Assembly (NCBI GenBank): GCA_946500295.1
Contig: CAMMVF010000018.1
Location: 1-45,084 of the forward strand
Length of the DNA: 45,084 bases
From: an uncultured Clostridia bacterium
GTDB lineage: Bacteria > Bacillota > Clostridia > Oscillospirales > Acutalibacteraceae
Direction of reading: 5' to 3'
Every line of letters starts with the position of its first letter. Position 1 is the stretch's first letter. The translations under genes were made by a program, and so were the position numbers. The notes under the pieces are model-generated. The model saw only the letters and a list, made by a program, of their open reading frames with translations. It was not told where the DNA came from and did no database searches. This document shows, in pieces, positions 26,129 through 34,975 of this stretch.

Positions 26129-26166
26129 GGCGTTAAGGGCGTTGGTGAATTCCAATGCCCTTATGC
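26129..26166 (+). terminator. Hairpin ending the DAP operon
   Basis: AAGGGCGTTGG (26135-26145) pairs with CCAATGCCCTT (26152-26162), with an outer GGC/GCC extension. No good T-run follows, so termination may be partial and ppk1 could receive read-through. Confidence 0.55.
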
Positions 26167-26226
26167 CATACTTAATAATTGGTATATTGTTTTGAAGGAA
26201 TAGAAATCTATTTGGAGTTGATGAAG

Positions 26227-28458
26227 ATGTCAAAAAATCAAGAGAAAAATTTCAATTTAGTTGAAGCATCCGAAGATGAGCTCGATAATCACAAACACAA
26301 CAAGAATGATATTGAAGCCGATGAGGAGAGAAAAGAAAAGCATAAGGAAAAAATGCCGTATAATAACCGAGAACTTAGCTGGCTTGACTTTAACTCCCGA
26401 GTGCTTGAAGAGGCAATGGAAAAAGAAAATCCGGTAATGGAAAAGCTGAATTTTCTTTCAATCACCGCTTCTAATCTCGACGAATTTTTTATGGTTCGTG
26501 TGGCTGGTGTGCTAGACCAGATTCACCACGGCTCCAAAAAGCCTGACGCTTCCGGCTATACTCCGGAAAAACTGATGCACAAGCTCTCTGAGAAAATCCA
26601 TGATTTCTCCAAGCGACAGTATTCCTGCTACTCTCGTTCAATAATACCATCACTTAAAAATAAAAATATGCGTTTTCTCAAGGTAAAAGAAATGAATGAG
26701 AAGCAGTTGAACTTTATCACACAATATTTCAACAGCATTGTATTTCCGGTTGTAACGCCGATGGCAGTTGATACCAGCCGTCCATTTCCTCTGCTTACAA
26801 ACAAGAGCTTGAACTTGGCAGTCAGGCTTTCAAATCAACAGAATGAAACCTTCTTTGCCTTAGTCCAAGTACCCTCTATTCTTCCTCGCTTTCTTGAGCT
26901 TCCAAGCACCCATGGCAGAGACTTTGTACTTCTTGAGGATATAATTGCCCATTTTTTACCTGACCTTTTCGAGCTTTATAATATAGACGCATATGCTCCG
27001 TTCCGAATTACCAGGGATTCTGACCTTGATATTGATGAAGAGACTGATGATCTTATGCAGGAGATTCAGAAGTCAATTAGAAAAAGGGAGAGAGGAGTTC
27101 CGGTAAGACTGGAGTTTTCTAAAAAATGCGATAAAAAGATTCACTCTTTTCTCGTTGATATGCTCGATGTATCTGAAAATGAAATTTATATTCAGGCAGG
27201 ACCGCTTGACCTTACCTTCCTCTCAAAATTTGCTCGATTGGATGGATGTGAGGACTTGTGCTTTACCCCAATAATACCTGTAAATCCACCCGCCGAATTT
27301 TATGGCTGCACTGATATTTTTCAGGCAATAAGAGAAAAGGATCGTTTGGTACATCATCCCTATGAAAGTTTTGACGTCGTAGTCAATTTTATAAAAGAAG
27401 CTGCCGACGATCCGAATGTTCTGGCTATCAAGCAGACTTTGTACAGAGTCAGCGGAAACTCTCCTATTATTGCAGCTCTTATTAAGGCAGCTGAAAATGG
27501 CAAGCAGGTTACGGTCTTGGTTGAACTGAAGGCTCGATTTGATGAGGAGAATAATATTCAATGGGCTAAGAAGCTTGAAAAGGCGGGCTGCCATGTTATC
27601 TATGGATTGACAGGACTTAAAACGCACTGCAAAATTTGTCTGGTGGTACGCAGAGAGGGCGATATCATACGGCGTTATCTCCATATGGGTACAGGAAATT
27701 ACAACGATAGTACGGCAAGATTCTATACAGATATCGGAATGTTTACCTGCCGTGAGGAGTACGGCGTTGACGCATCTTCGCTGTTCAATGTTTTAACAGG
27801 TTATTCTATTCCGCCTGAGTACAACAAGTTTATAGTTGCTCCCAAGGGAATGAGAAGCTTTTTTGAGGATATGATAAAAAGAGAGACCGAAAATGCCAAG
27901 GCAGGACTGCCTGCCGGAATTACGGCTAAGGTCAATTCTCTGGTTGATCCCGATATAATCAGTCTCTTGTATGATGCCTCCAATGCCGGAGTAAAAATAA
28001 CTCTTATAGTCAGGGGAATTTGTTGTCTGAGAACCGGTATAAAAGGCTTTAGTGAAAATATAACTGTGTATAGCATAGTGGGTCAGTTACTTGAGCACAG
28101 CAGAATATTCCGCTTTGAAAACAATGGTGAACCTGTGCTCTATTTCGGCAGCGCCGACTGGATGCCGAGGAATCTTGACCGCCGAGTAGAGCTTGTGTTC
28201 CCGGTGGAAGATCAGGATATAAAACAAAGAGGCTTTGAGATTCTTAATATAATGCTTCATGATACGGTAAATGCAAGAATCCAGAATCCCGACTCTACCT
28301 ATACCTTAGTTGACAAGAGGGGCAAGCCAAAGCTCAATTGCCAGACTTATTTCTCAAAGCTTGCGCTAAAGGCACAAAAAGAAGCTAAACATATTGCAGC
28401 GTTTCGTGCCATAGGTACACCTATAATACCGACAGATAAGGAGGCAAAAACTCAATGA
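26227..28458 (+). CDS. ppk1: Polyphosphate kinase 1
   Basis: The 743-residue PPK1 makes inorganic polyphosphate from ATP, reversibly. A charged, disordered N-terminal extension of about 40 residues (Glu/Asp/Lys/His-rich) precedes the PPK_N domain (NRELSWLDFNSRVLEEA). The two phospholipase-D-like catalytic halves carry the autophosphorylated His in LKTHCKI (His 467) and the second conserved His in EHSRIFRFEN (His 624). HMGTGNYNDSTARFYTD lies between them and FGSADWMPRNLDRRVEL after. GGAG lies nine bases upstream of ATG 26227. The stop overlaps the phosphofructokinase start by four bases (ATGA), so the two enzymes are co-translated. Confidence 0.96.
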   Translation: MSKNQEKNFNLVEASEDELDNHKHNKNDIEADEERKEKHKEKMPYNNRELSWLDFNSRVLEEAMEKENPVMEKLNFLSITASNLDEFFMVRVAGVLDQIHHGSKKPDASGYTPEKLMHKLSEKIHDFSKRQYSCYSRSIIPSLKNKNMRFLKVKEMNEKQLNFITQYFNSIVFPVVTPMAVDTSRPFPLLTNKSLNLAVRLSNQQNETFFALVQVPSILPRFLELPSTHGRDFVLLEDIIAHFLPDLFELYNIDAYAPFRITRDSDLDIDEETDDLMQEIQKSIRKRERGVPVRLEFSKKCDKKIHSFLVDMLDVSENEIYIQAGPLDLTFLSKFARLDGCEDLCFTPIIPVNPPAEFYGCTDIFQAIREKDRLVHHPYESFDVVVNFIKEAADDPNVLAIKQTLYRVSGNSPIIAALIKAAENGKQVTVLVELKARFDEENNIQWAKKLEKAGCHVIYGLTGLKTHCKICLVVRREGDIIRRYLHMGTGNYNDSTARFYTDIGMFTCREEYGVDASSLFNVLTGYSIPPEYNKFIVAPKGMRSFFEDMIKRETENAKAGLPAGITAKVNSLVDPDIISLLYDASNAGVKITLIVRGICCLRTGIKGFSENITVYSIVGQLLEHSRIFRFENNGEPVLYFGSADWMPRNLDRRVELVFPVEDQDIKQRGFEILNIMLHDTVNARIQNPDSTYTLVDKRGKPKLNCQTYFSKLALKAQKEAKHIAAFRAIGTPIIPTDKEAKTQ

Positions 28459-29531
28459 AGAGAATAGGTATTTTGACCAGCGGCGGCGACTGTCAGGGAT
28501 TAAATGCGACTATTAGGGCTGTTGCCAAATCTTTATATCATTACTATGAAAACGATATAGAGATATATGGAATCATTGACGGCTATCGTGGATTAATTTA
28601 CGGAGAATATCGTTTGATGAAGCCGGATGATTTTTCCGGAATTCTCACTCGCGGAGGCACAATTCTCGGAACCTCTCGTCAACCTTTTAAGCTTATGAGG
28701 GTAGTGGACGAAAACAGCGTAGATAAGGTGGCTGCGATGAAGGCCAACTATAGAAAGCTCAAGCTTGATTGTTTGGTTATTTTAGGCGGAAACGGTACAC
28801 AGAAAACTGCAAATCTTCTCAGCGAAGAGGGGCTGAACGTAGTTTCATTGCCCAAAACAATTGACAATGACCTCTGGGGTACTGATATGACTTTCGGCTT
28901 CCAAAGTGCGGTTGATATAGCCACCAATGTAATTGACTGTATCCACACAACTGCTACCTCTCATGGCAGAGTATTTATTATAGAAGTAATGGGACATAAG
29001 GTAGGTTGGTTGACTCTGTATGCCGGAATTGCCGGAGGAGCCGATGTAATATTGATTCCCGAAATACCCTATGACATCAAGTCGGTAATAAAAACCGTAA
29101 AGCAGCGAAATGAAAGCGGCAAGAACTTCTCAATTTTGGCAGTTGCAGAGGGCGCTATTACCAAAGAACTGGCTGCAATGCCCAAAAAGCAGCGTAAAGC
29201 GGCGGTGGCTGAGATGGCCTATCCTTCAATTTCATACAAGATAGCACATGAAATTGAGCAAGCCACAGGTCAGGAGACAAGGGTAACTGTTCCGGGACAC
29301 TTCCAGAGAGGAGGAAGTCCGTGTCCGTATGACAGGGTTCTTTCTACACGTTTTGGAACAAAAGCAGCCGAGCTTATAATTAATAAGCAATATGGCAATA
29401 TGGTAGCTTTGGTTAACAACAAGGTTGTATTCGTGCCGCTCAAGGATATAGCCGGTAAGCTGAAATCTGTTCCTGCTGACTCTGAATTGATACACACTGC
29501 CAAAATGATGGGTATTACTTTTGGAGAATAA
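28455..29531 (+). CDS. pfkA: 6-phosphofructokinase, group III/mixed-substrate type
   Basis: A 358-residue PfkA-family enzyme that phosphorylates fructose 6-phosphate. N-terminal GILTSGGDCQGLNATIRAV, nucleotide-loop GGTILGTSRQPF, catalytic PKTIDNDLWGTD (residues 133-139 onwards) and the effector/substrate region GHFQRGGSPCPYDR are present. Two positions set the phosphoryl donor in this family. Here the first reads GGNGT (111-115): Gly 114 is the residue of ATP enzymes, but Asn 113 replaces the usual metal-binding Asp. The second has Lys 134, as in PPi and group III enzymes. The donor (ATP, PPi or polyP) therefore cannot be settled by sequence. The ATGA overlap with ppk1 couples it to polyphosphate metabolism. 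Confidence 0.9.
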   Translation: MKRIGILTSGGDCQGLNATIRAVAKSLYHYYENDIEIYGIIDGYRGLIYGEYRLMKPDDFSGILTRGGTILGTSRQPFKLMRVVDENSVDKVAAMKANYRKLKLDCLVILGGNGTQKTANLLSEEGLNVVSLPKTIDNDLWGTDMTFGFQSAVDIATNVIDCIHTTATSHGRVFIIEVMGHKVGWLTLYAGIAGGADVILIPEIPYDIKSVIKTVKQRNESGKNFSILAVAEGAITKELAAMPKKQRKAAVAEMAYPSISYKIAHEIEQATGQETRVTVPGHFQRGGSPCPYDRVLSTRFGTKAAELIINKQYGNMVALVNNKVVFVPLKDIAGKLKSVPADSELIHTAKMMGITFGE

Positions 29532-29554
29532 ACTTAATATTTAATAGCACAATT

Positions 29555-29603
29555 CACCTCTTTTTCATAAGATATTAATAAAATGAAAAAGAGGTGATTT
29601 TTT
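29555..29603 (+). terminator. Terminator whose 3' arm holds the next gene's ribosome site
   Basis: A perfect 14-bp stem CACCTCTTTTTCAT (29555-29568)/ATGAAAAAGAGGTG (29583-29596) is followed by ATTTTTT. It ends the ppk1-pfkA transcript. The GAGGTG of the 3' arm is also the ribosome site for GTG 29604, seven bases away, so any read-through mRNA would carry that site paired. Confidence 0.82.
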
Positions 29604-29825
29604 GTGGATAAGCCATTGATAGCGCTTACCTCAATTACTCATGCCATGAAAGGCAAATCGCTTCTGCTTGGATACGGGATTTTTTCGGAGATAAAAAGAA
29701 CGCCAAAGGGCAGAGGTGTCAAAAGTTGCGGTTACAGCTTGTATGTACCACAGAGAACTGATGAAGCACAGGCGCTGCTTGAGGAAAACGGAATTGTCGT
29801 CCTTGGAAGATTGAGCGGTGATTAA
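29604..29825 (+). CDS. DUF3343 protein, putative Se/S carrier-like
   Basis: A 73-residue protein of the DUF3343 (putative selenium/sulfur carrier-like) family. It shows the usual pattern of a small alpha-beta fold: ALTSITHAMKGKSLLLGYGI, a basic RTPKGRG, the family Cys in KSCGYSLYV (Cys 42, likely persulfide site), and a closing helix (DEAQALLEENGIVVLG). The start is GTG 29604 with GAGGTG seven bases upstream. It overlaps the next gene's upstream sequence directly: its TAA lies one base before the desulfurase ATG. This DUF3343-desulfurase pairing is a known conserved neighbourhood, often linked to selenium-dependent hydroxylases; no selD or molybdenum genes are seen here. Confidence 0.8.
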   Translation: MDKPLIALTSITHAMKGKSLLLGYGIFSEIKRTPKGRGVKSCGYSLYVPQRTDEAQALLEENGIVVLGRLSGD

Positions 29826-29826
29826 A

Positions 29827-30969
29827 ATGATATATTTGGACAATGCCGCCACAACTTTTCCTAAACCAATAGCGGTCACAAAAGAGGTTAATACGGCTTT
29901 AACTAAATATGCGGCAAACCCCGGAAGGAGCGGCCATGTCATGGCTATGAAGGCTGGACAGATGATATATGACTGCCGTATTGCTGTTTCTAAGCTGTTT
30001 AATGTAAAAAATGAGGAAAATGTAATCTTTACTATGAACTGTACTCATAGTATCAACACAGTTTTAAAGGGCTATTTAAAAGAAGGAGATCATGTTGTAA
30101 TCAGCTGCCTTGAGCATAATTCGGTTGTACGTCCGCTTAAAGCCATGGAGGACAAAGGGATTACCTTTACCGAGGTTAAGGTTTATGAAAATGATAACAA
30201 CCAAACTCTTGATTCATTCAGAAAAGCAATAAATAGAAATACACGTCTCATAGCCTGCATACATGCTTCTAACGTGTGGGGAATAAGGCTTCCGATTGAA
30301 AGAATTGCAGCTCTAGCCCACGAGTATGGCATAAAGACGATGGTCGATGCAGCTCAAAGTGCAGGAATCACTCCAATAGATTTTGAAAACAGTAAAATTG
30401 ACTTTCTGTGTATGCCCGGGCATAAGGGCTTGTACGGTCCCATGGGTACCGGAATATTGATTATAAGGCATCCGGATGACCTCACCACTCCACTGATGCA
30501 GGGGGGTACAGGCTCAAGCTCAATATCTACAGAGCACCCCCAATTTGTTCCTGATAAATTTGAATCCGGTACTGCAAATCTCCCGGGAATTTCCGGGCTG
30601 TTAAGGGGTGTAGAGTTCGTCAGCAGGAAAACGCCTGAAAGAATATTTGCGCATGAGCTTAAGCTGATGCAGAGTTTGCACAGGGGTCTTTCAAAGAATG
30701 ATAGGGTCAAACTCTATACTTCATATCCTGATAGAAAACACTGCGTGCCTCTTATTTCTTTTAATGTGGACGGTAAGGACAGTGAAGCTGTCGCTCGTTA
30801 TCTTAACGATAGATATTTTATAGCAGTGCGAGCAGGGCTCCATTGCTCTCCTCTTGCGCATTTATATATGGAAACTCAGGACAGCGGAGCGGTAAGAGTC
30901 AGTCCTTCGGTGTTTACAACGGAAAACGAGATACAAAGACTCATATATGCTGTAAATAAAATAAGCTAG
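29827..30969 (+). CDS. Cysteine desulfurase family protein (EF2568-like)
   Basis: A 380-residue PLP enzyme of the class V aminotransferase fold, matching the TIGR01977 (EF2568) desulfurase-like branch. The N-terminus IYLDNAATTFPKP is typical. VDAAQSAGITPIDF holds the PLP-binding Asp and Gln, CMPGHKGLYGPMGTGIL the Schiff-base Lys, and RAGLHCSPLAHLYM the catalytic Cys that would carry persulfide or selenium. TGSSS.STEHPQFVPDKFESGTANLPGI is characteristic. ATG 29827 has GGTGA six bases upstream. It would pass sulfur or selenium to the adjacent DUF3343 protein. The target is unknown. Confidence 0.87.
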   Translation: MIYLDNAATTFPKPIAVTKEVNTALTKYAANPGRSGHVMAMKAGQMIYDCRIAVSKLFNVKNEENVIFTMNCTHSINTVLKGYLKEGDHVVISCLEHNSVVRPLKAMEDKGITFTEVKVYENDNNQTLDSFRKAINRNTRLIACIHASNVWGIRLPIERIAALAHEYGIKTMVDAAQSAGITPIDFENSKIDFLCMPGHKGLYGPMGTGILIIRHPDDLTTPLMQGGTGSSSISTEHPQFVPDKFESGTANLPGISGLLRGVEFVSRKTPERIFAHELKLMQSLHRGLSKNDRVKLYTSYPDRKHCVPLISFNVDGKDSEAVARYLNDRYFIAVRAGLHCSPLAHLYMETQDSGAVRVSPSVFTTENEIQRLIYAVNKIS

Positions 30970-31034
30970 GGTATTTTCAAGCGCTGTGTTTTGTGATAAA
31001 ATATAATGAAGAAAAAAGTTAGGAAGGAACGGTT

Positions 31035-31928
31035 ATGGATATTCTGAGCACATGGCTTGATAATTTTATGGCGGTTATCAAGACCTTCCAGATTATGGAT
31101 TTTCTCGATATACTATGCATAACCTTTGTGATATTCGGGATTTTCAAATTAGTCAGAGAAACACGCGCCGAGCAACTTTTGAGAGGCATAGTCGTGCTGG
31201 TTATAGTTTACTATTTGGCCTATCTTTTGCAACTTACCATGTTTACGGCTCTACTAAGGAATTTCTTTGAGTTCGGTGTTATTATCCTCTTTATTATCTT
31301 CCAGCCTGAGATAAGGAAGGCTCTTGAACAGATTGGCCGAAGCAAGTTAGGCGGTAAGTTTAAGATTGGCGTCAGTCCCAGCAGCCGCGAGGATGAAATG
31401 GTAGCCGCACAGAGAAAAGCCATTGAGGCGGTAGCAAGTGCGGCTATGTTTTTTCAAACGTCGAAGACAGGAGCACTAATAGTTTTTGAGTGTTCAACGA
31501 AGCTTGGAGAGATAATTGAAACGGGGACGATTATAGATGCAGAGCCCTCGGTTTCCATTATTGGAAATTTGTTTTTTAACAAGGCTCCGCTTCACGACGG
31601 CGCAGTAATTATCAGAAACGGAAAAATCTACGCCGCAGGCTGTATATTGCCGCTGACAAAAAACGAGAACATAGATTCCTCTCTTGGCACGCGCCACAGA
31701 GCGGCACTTGGTATGAGTGAGGAATCAGATGCTGCTATTGTAGTAGTTTCTGAGGAGACAGGCAGTGTTTCGTTTGTCTACAAGGGCAGGATTATCAGAG
31801 ATTTGACCAGAGAGGCTTTGGTTGAGCACCTTAACCGCCACGTTCTTCCGGTAGAGAAGACAGATCTGGTTGAACTCATACCGATTTTCTCCGGTAAGAG
31901 AAAGGAGAAAAAGCATGAAAAGAAGTAA
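31035..31928 (+). CDS. cdaA: Membrane diadenylate cyclase CdaA
   Basis: The 297-residue CdaA/DacA joins two ATP into cyclic di-AMP. Three N-terminal membrane helices (ILCITFVIFGIFKLV, GIVVLVIVYYLAYLLQL, FGVIILFIIFQPEI) precede the DAC domain. The catalytic signatures are LHDGAVII with Asp 188 and GTRHRAALG with the RHR triad at 220-222. AGGAAGG lies eight bases before ATG 31035. A TATAAT at 31002-31007 may be the promoter. It overlaps the cdaR start by 14 bases. cdaA is commonly followed by cdaR and glmM; glmM is absent here. Confidence 0.96.
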   Translation: MDILSTWLDNFMAVIKTFQIMDFLDILCITFVIFGIFKLVRETRAEQLLRGIVVLVIVYYLAYLLQLTMFTALLRNFFEFGVIILFIIFQPEIRKALEQIGRSKLGGKFKIGVSPSSREDEMVAAQRKAIEAVASAAMFFQTSKTGALIVFECSTKLGEIIETGTIIDAEPSVSIIGNLFFNKAPLHDGAVIIRNGKIYAAGCILPLTKNENIDSSLGTRHRAALGMSEESDAAIVVVSEETGSVSFVYKGRIIRDLTREALVEHLNRHVLPVEKTDLVELIPIFSGKRKEKKHEKK

Positions 31929-33201
31929 GATATCACTATCAAAACTTTTCAGAAACGATAAGTTTTTAATTGTATTTGCATTCGTAGTTTCATGCATACT
32001 GTGGTTTGTATTTTCTCAAAATTCAGATGAAGAAACCACTACCGTAGTTCCCGATATACCGATTAATATCGAGCTATCTCAAGAGGCTATAGACAACGGA
32101 TACGAGATTTTTAGCAAGAGTGCCGAAACAGCCTCGGTGAGGATATCAGGTAATAAGATTACAGTAGGTACGATTAATCCTGACGATATTCTTGTCAGTG
32201 CGCAAATGGGGTTGGTTGATGCTCCAAATTCATATTCCACACTTCAGCTAACTGCACGACAAAACAGCAACAAGACTAACTATACCATTCTTTCGGTTGA
32301 CCCGAGCATCGTAAATGTTTATGTGGATAAGCGTCGCTCAGTTGACTTTAAAATCCGAGATGACGTTAATTATAACTATACGGTTGATTCTACTTATTAT
32401 GCGGGCACGCCTTCATATTCGGTTGATACGATTACTGTCTCAGGTCCGGAGACTGAGGTTCAAAAGATAGATACAGTTGCAATTATCGGTGAGCTTTCGG
32501 GCGAGTTACAGTCTACTACACAATTTCAGGCTGATGTTGTACTTTACGATCAATACGGTGAGGCGATTAACAGTGATTTAATAACTGTAAGTACTAAGAG
32601 TGTGGAAGTCACTATTACAGTGTTGCCAGAGAAGGAAGTTCCTATTAAACCCACTTTTACAAATGTACCTTCGGGAATTGATGTTGATAGTATAGTTACG
32701 GTTGAACCTTCATCTATAATTGTTGCAGGTCCTCAGACTTCGCTTACGACGCTCCCGGAAATTAATCTTCCTGAGATTGACTTTAGTGATATAAACCCGA
32801 CCGAGGATAATGATTTTTCATTAGAAATTGATCTACCCTCGGATTGCAGAAATATCTCAAATCAATCTACTGCTAAGGTTACGATAGATTTGAGCGGATA
32901 CTCGACAACGAGTATTACGGTCAGTGATTTTACTTTTAGGAATGTAGCTGATGGCACTAATGTAAGCGCAACTACCACAGATTTAGAGGTGCTGGTAGCA
33001 GGACCGCAGGATTATATTGCGAATTTGACAGGTGATGATATAACTGCTACAATCGACTTAAGGAGTATGGGCACTGATTTTGAAGGCTCTACTGAGATTC
33101 CGGTCACCATTACCTTTGATAATGAATATTGCTGGGCATACGGTGACTACTCTATAAACGTCAATGTCACTAAAACCTCCAATTCTGCGTCGAGCGGCTA
33201 A
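31915..33201 (+). CDS. cdaR: YbbR-domain protein CdaR, regulator of CdaA
   Basis: A 428-residue membrane-anchored extracytoplasmic protein. One N-terminal helix (FLIVFAFVVSCILWFVF, about 17-33) is followed by four YbbR repeats, each ending in the pattern seen in VSVTGP/VSGPETEVQKID and VAGPQTSLTTLPE. Low-complexity Ser/Thr turns join the repeats. CdaR binds and tunes CdaA in Firmicutes. AAAGGAG lies eight bases upstream of ATG 31915; a longer frame would start inside cdaA without a ribosome site. Translational coupling with cdaA through a 14-base overlap suggests fixed stoichiometry. Confidence 0.92.
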   Translation: MKRSKISLSKLFRNDKFLIVFAFVVSCILWFVFSQNSDEETTTVVPDIPINIELSQEAIDNGYEIFSKSAETASVRISGNKITVGTINPDDILVSAQMGLVDAPNSYSTLQLTARQNSNKTNYTILSVDPSIVNVYVDKRRSVDFKIRDDVNYNYTVDSTYYAGTPSYSVDTITVSGPETEVQKIDTVAIIGELSGELQSTTQFQADVVLYDQYGEAINSDLITVSTKSVEVTITVLPEKEVPIKPTFTNVPSGIDVDSIVTVEPSSIIVAGPQTSLTTLPEINLPEIDFSDINPTEDNDFSLEIDLPSDCRNISNQSTAKVTIDLSGYSTTSITVSDFTFRNVADGTNVSATTTDLEVLVAGPQDYIANLTGDDITATIDLRSMGTDFEGSTEIPVTITFDNEYCWAYGDYSINVNVTKTSNSASSG

Positions 33202-33220
33202 AATAAAATTGTTATAACTA

Positions 33221-33275
33221 AAAACCGGTTGTGTGCACTTCAAAACGAAGTACACACGGCCGGTTTTCTAATTTC
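33221..33275 (+). terminator. Terminator of cdaA-cdaR
   Basis: A long stem AAAACCGG...GTGTGCACTTC (33221-33241) pairs with GAAGTACACACGGCCGGTTTT (33247-33267), with loop AAAAC and a few mismatches, followed by CTAATTT. Confidence 0.8.
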
Positions 33276-33346
33276 TTGAGCAGCTGTACTGCTTTAGTTT
33301 TTATCTGTGCCATTCTATGGTCAGAGTCCTTTTTTGTTTTTTAGTC

Positions 33347-33437
33347 GGCGAATCCCCTCGATTAAAGCGCGGGGCAGGGGTGATTTTTTCGCCACAGACG
33401 AAAAAGAGGTGAAAGCCTGCAAGAGAGGCTTTCACCT
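33347..33437 (-). terminator. Terminator region of trkA-trkH
   Basis: A perfect 12-bp stem AGGTGAAAGCCT (33407-33418)/AGGCTTTCACCT (33426-33437) is followed on the minus strand by CTTTTTCG. A second hairpin, with GGCGAA/TTCGCC ends, lies just beyond at about 33351-33393. An open frame crosses this region on the plus strand but has no support as a gene. Confidence 0.78.
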
Positions 33438-33497
33438 GAATGGAGTAGTTAATGCGACAATTCCTAGTAAAATATCTACTATATATGTGAAATATTA

Positions 33498-34946
33498 TTA
33501 TCCCTTCTTTTTCCAAGTAGCCGGAATGAAAAGAATAAACAGAGGGAAAAGCTCCAGCCTGCCTGCAAGCATAGTGAAGGAGAGTACATACTTAGACAAA
33601 GCTGAGAATTGTGAAAAGTTGCCTGTCGGTCCTACATCTCCAAGCCCGGGACCCGTGTTGTTTAAGGTAGCCGCTACGCTTGTGAAAGTAGTGAGAAAAT
33701 CAAAATTGTCTAGCGAAACTATTACGAAGCTTACGATAAACAATAAAACATAAACCATAAAAAATATGCTGATGCTTCGCACGGTTTCATGGCTTATCTT
33801 CTTGCCGTCCATTTTTACGGTTTGGACAGTATGTGGATGAAGGATAATTTTAAATTCCTTTTTTATTTCTTTTAAAAGAATTAAAACCCTTGATACCTTA
33901 ATACCGCCGCCCGTCGAGCCTGCACAGGCTCCGATAAAGGTGATAATTATAATTAGTGCAAGACTGAATCCGGGCCACAGGTTTACGTCGCTTATTCCAA
34001 AGCCCGTAGTAGTGATAATCGAGGATACATAGAAGAACGCCTGATGTATTGAATCATAAGCACTCGGATAGATATTGCTGATATTTATTGCGATTAATGC
34101 AGTCGTCACAGCAATAATTCCCAAATAGAACCATACTTCGGATATTTTAAAAGCAGGCTTAAATTTTTTTGCGAGGAGAAGCAGATAAAAACTGAAGTTA
34201 ATACCGAACAGCATCATAAATACAGCTATTACACCTTGCAGGTAGTAGCTGTCATATGCGGCTATTCCTGCATTCTTGATAGAAAATCCTCCCGTGCCTG
34301 CCGTGGACATACTGACGTTAATGGCGTCAAATACTTCCATACCTCCAAAAACAAGGAGAAGAAATTGAATTAAGGTGAGCCCAAAATAAACAATATAAAG
34401 TATGGCTGCATAGTCTCTTATTTTTGGAGTTACCTTTCCGAATATCGGTCCGGGGCTTTCAGCCTTCATAAGATAAGCGTTTTGTTGTCCGCCCACTTTT
34501 GGAACAATAGCCAGTAAAAATACGAGTATTCCCATACCTCCGAGCCAAATCGAGAAGCATCGCCAGAAATTCATGCAGTTACTCAGGTCTTCAACGCTTG
34601 TCAGGGCTGATGCACCTGTTGTTGTAAAGCCTGATACGATCTCAAAAAAGGCATCCTCGAACCTTTTTACTTCTCCGCTAAGGTAGAACGGAAGAGCACC
34701 GGCTAACGAAATAACTATCCACGACAGGGCGGTTGACACTAAGCCTTCCCGTTGGTACATGGTAGTGTTTTTTGGACGTTTCCATACAATTATAATTCCA
34801 ATGAGTATCAGCGCAACACCGATTCCTACAAAATAAAGTCCGTTTGGTTCTTTATATATTAGACCTACCAGCGCAGGAAGCTGCATGGCGGCACCCTCAA
34901 TAATGAGCACCCAGCCTATTATATATAGCACAATTCTCTTATTCAT
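33498..34946 (-). CDS. trkH: TrkH/KtrB-type potassium uptake channel subunit
   Basis: The 482-residue TrkH takes up K+. Four M-P-M repeats form the pore, and each selectivity-filter loop is visible: FTTTGASAL, MSTAGTGGFSI, ITTTGFGIS, and LNNTGPGLGDVGP. The gating loop region carries CAGSTGGGIKVSRVLILLKEIKKEF. AAGGAT lies nine bases before ATG 34946. It lies downstream of trkA, 95 bases away, with the shortened hairpin repeat copy C in between. TrkH assembles with the TrkA ring, which is gated by nucleotides and in Firmicutes often by c-di-AMP. Confidence 0.95.
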   Translation of the reverse strand: MNKRIVLYIIGWVLIIEGAAMQLPALVGLIYKEPNGLYFVGIGVALILIGIIIVWKRPKNTTMYQREGLVSTALSWIVISLAGALPFYLSGEVKRFEDAFFEIVSGFTTTGASALTSVEDLSNCMNFWRCFSIWLGGMGILVFLLAIVPKVGGQQNAYLMKAESPGPIFGKVTPKIRDYAAILYIVYFGLTLIQFLLLVFGGMEVFDAINVSMSTAGTGGFSIKNAGIAAYDSYYLQGVIAVFMMLFGINFSFYLLLLAKKFKPAFKISEVWFYLGIIAVTTALIAINISNIYPSAYDSIHQAFFYVSSIITTTGFGISDVNLWPGFSLALIIIITFIGACAGSTGGGIKVSRVLILLKEIKKEFKIILHPHTVQTVKMDGKKISHETVRSISIFFMVYVLLFIVSFVIVSLDNFDFLTTFTSVAATLNNTGPGLGDVGPTGNFSQFSALSKYVLSFTMLAGRLELFPLFILFIPATWKKKG

Positions 34947-34975
34947 AAATTATTATCCTTACTAAAACTAATATT

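Noticed and set aside
33307-33753. A 148-codon plus-strand frame after cdaR
   Set aside because: It crosses the trkH terminator hairpins and then runs antisense to trkH; composition does not look like protein.
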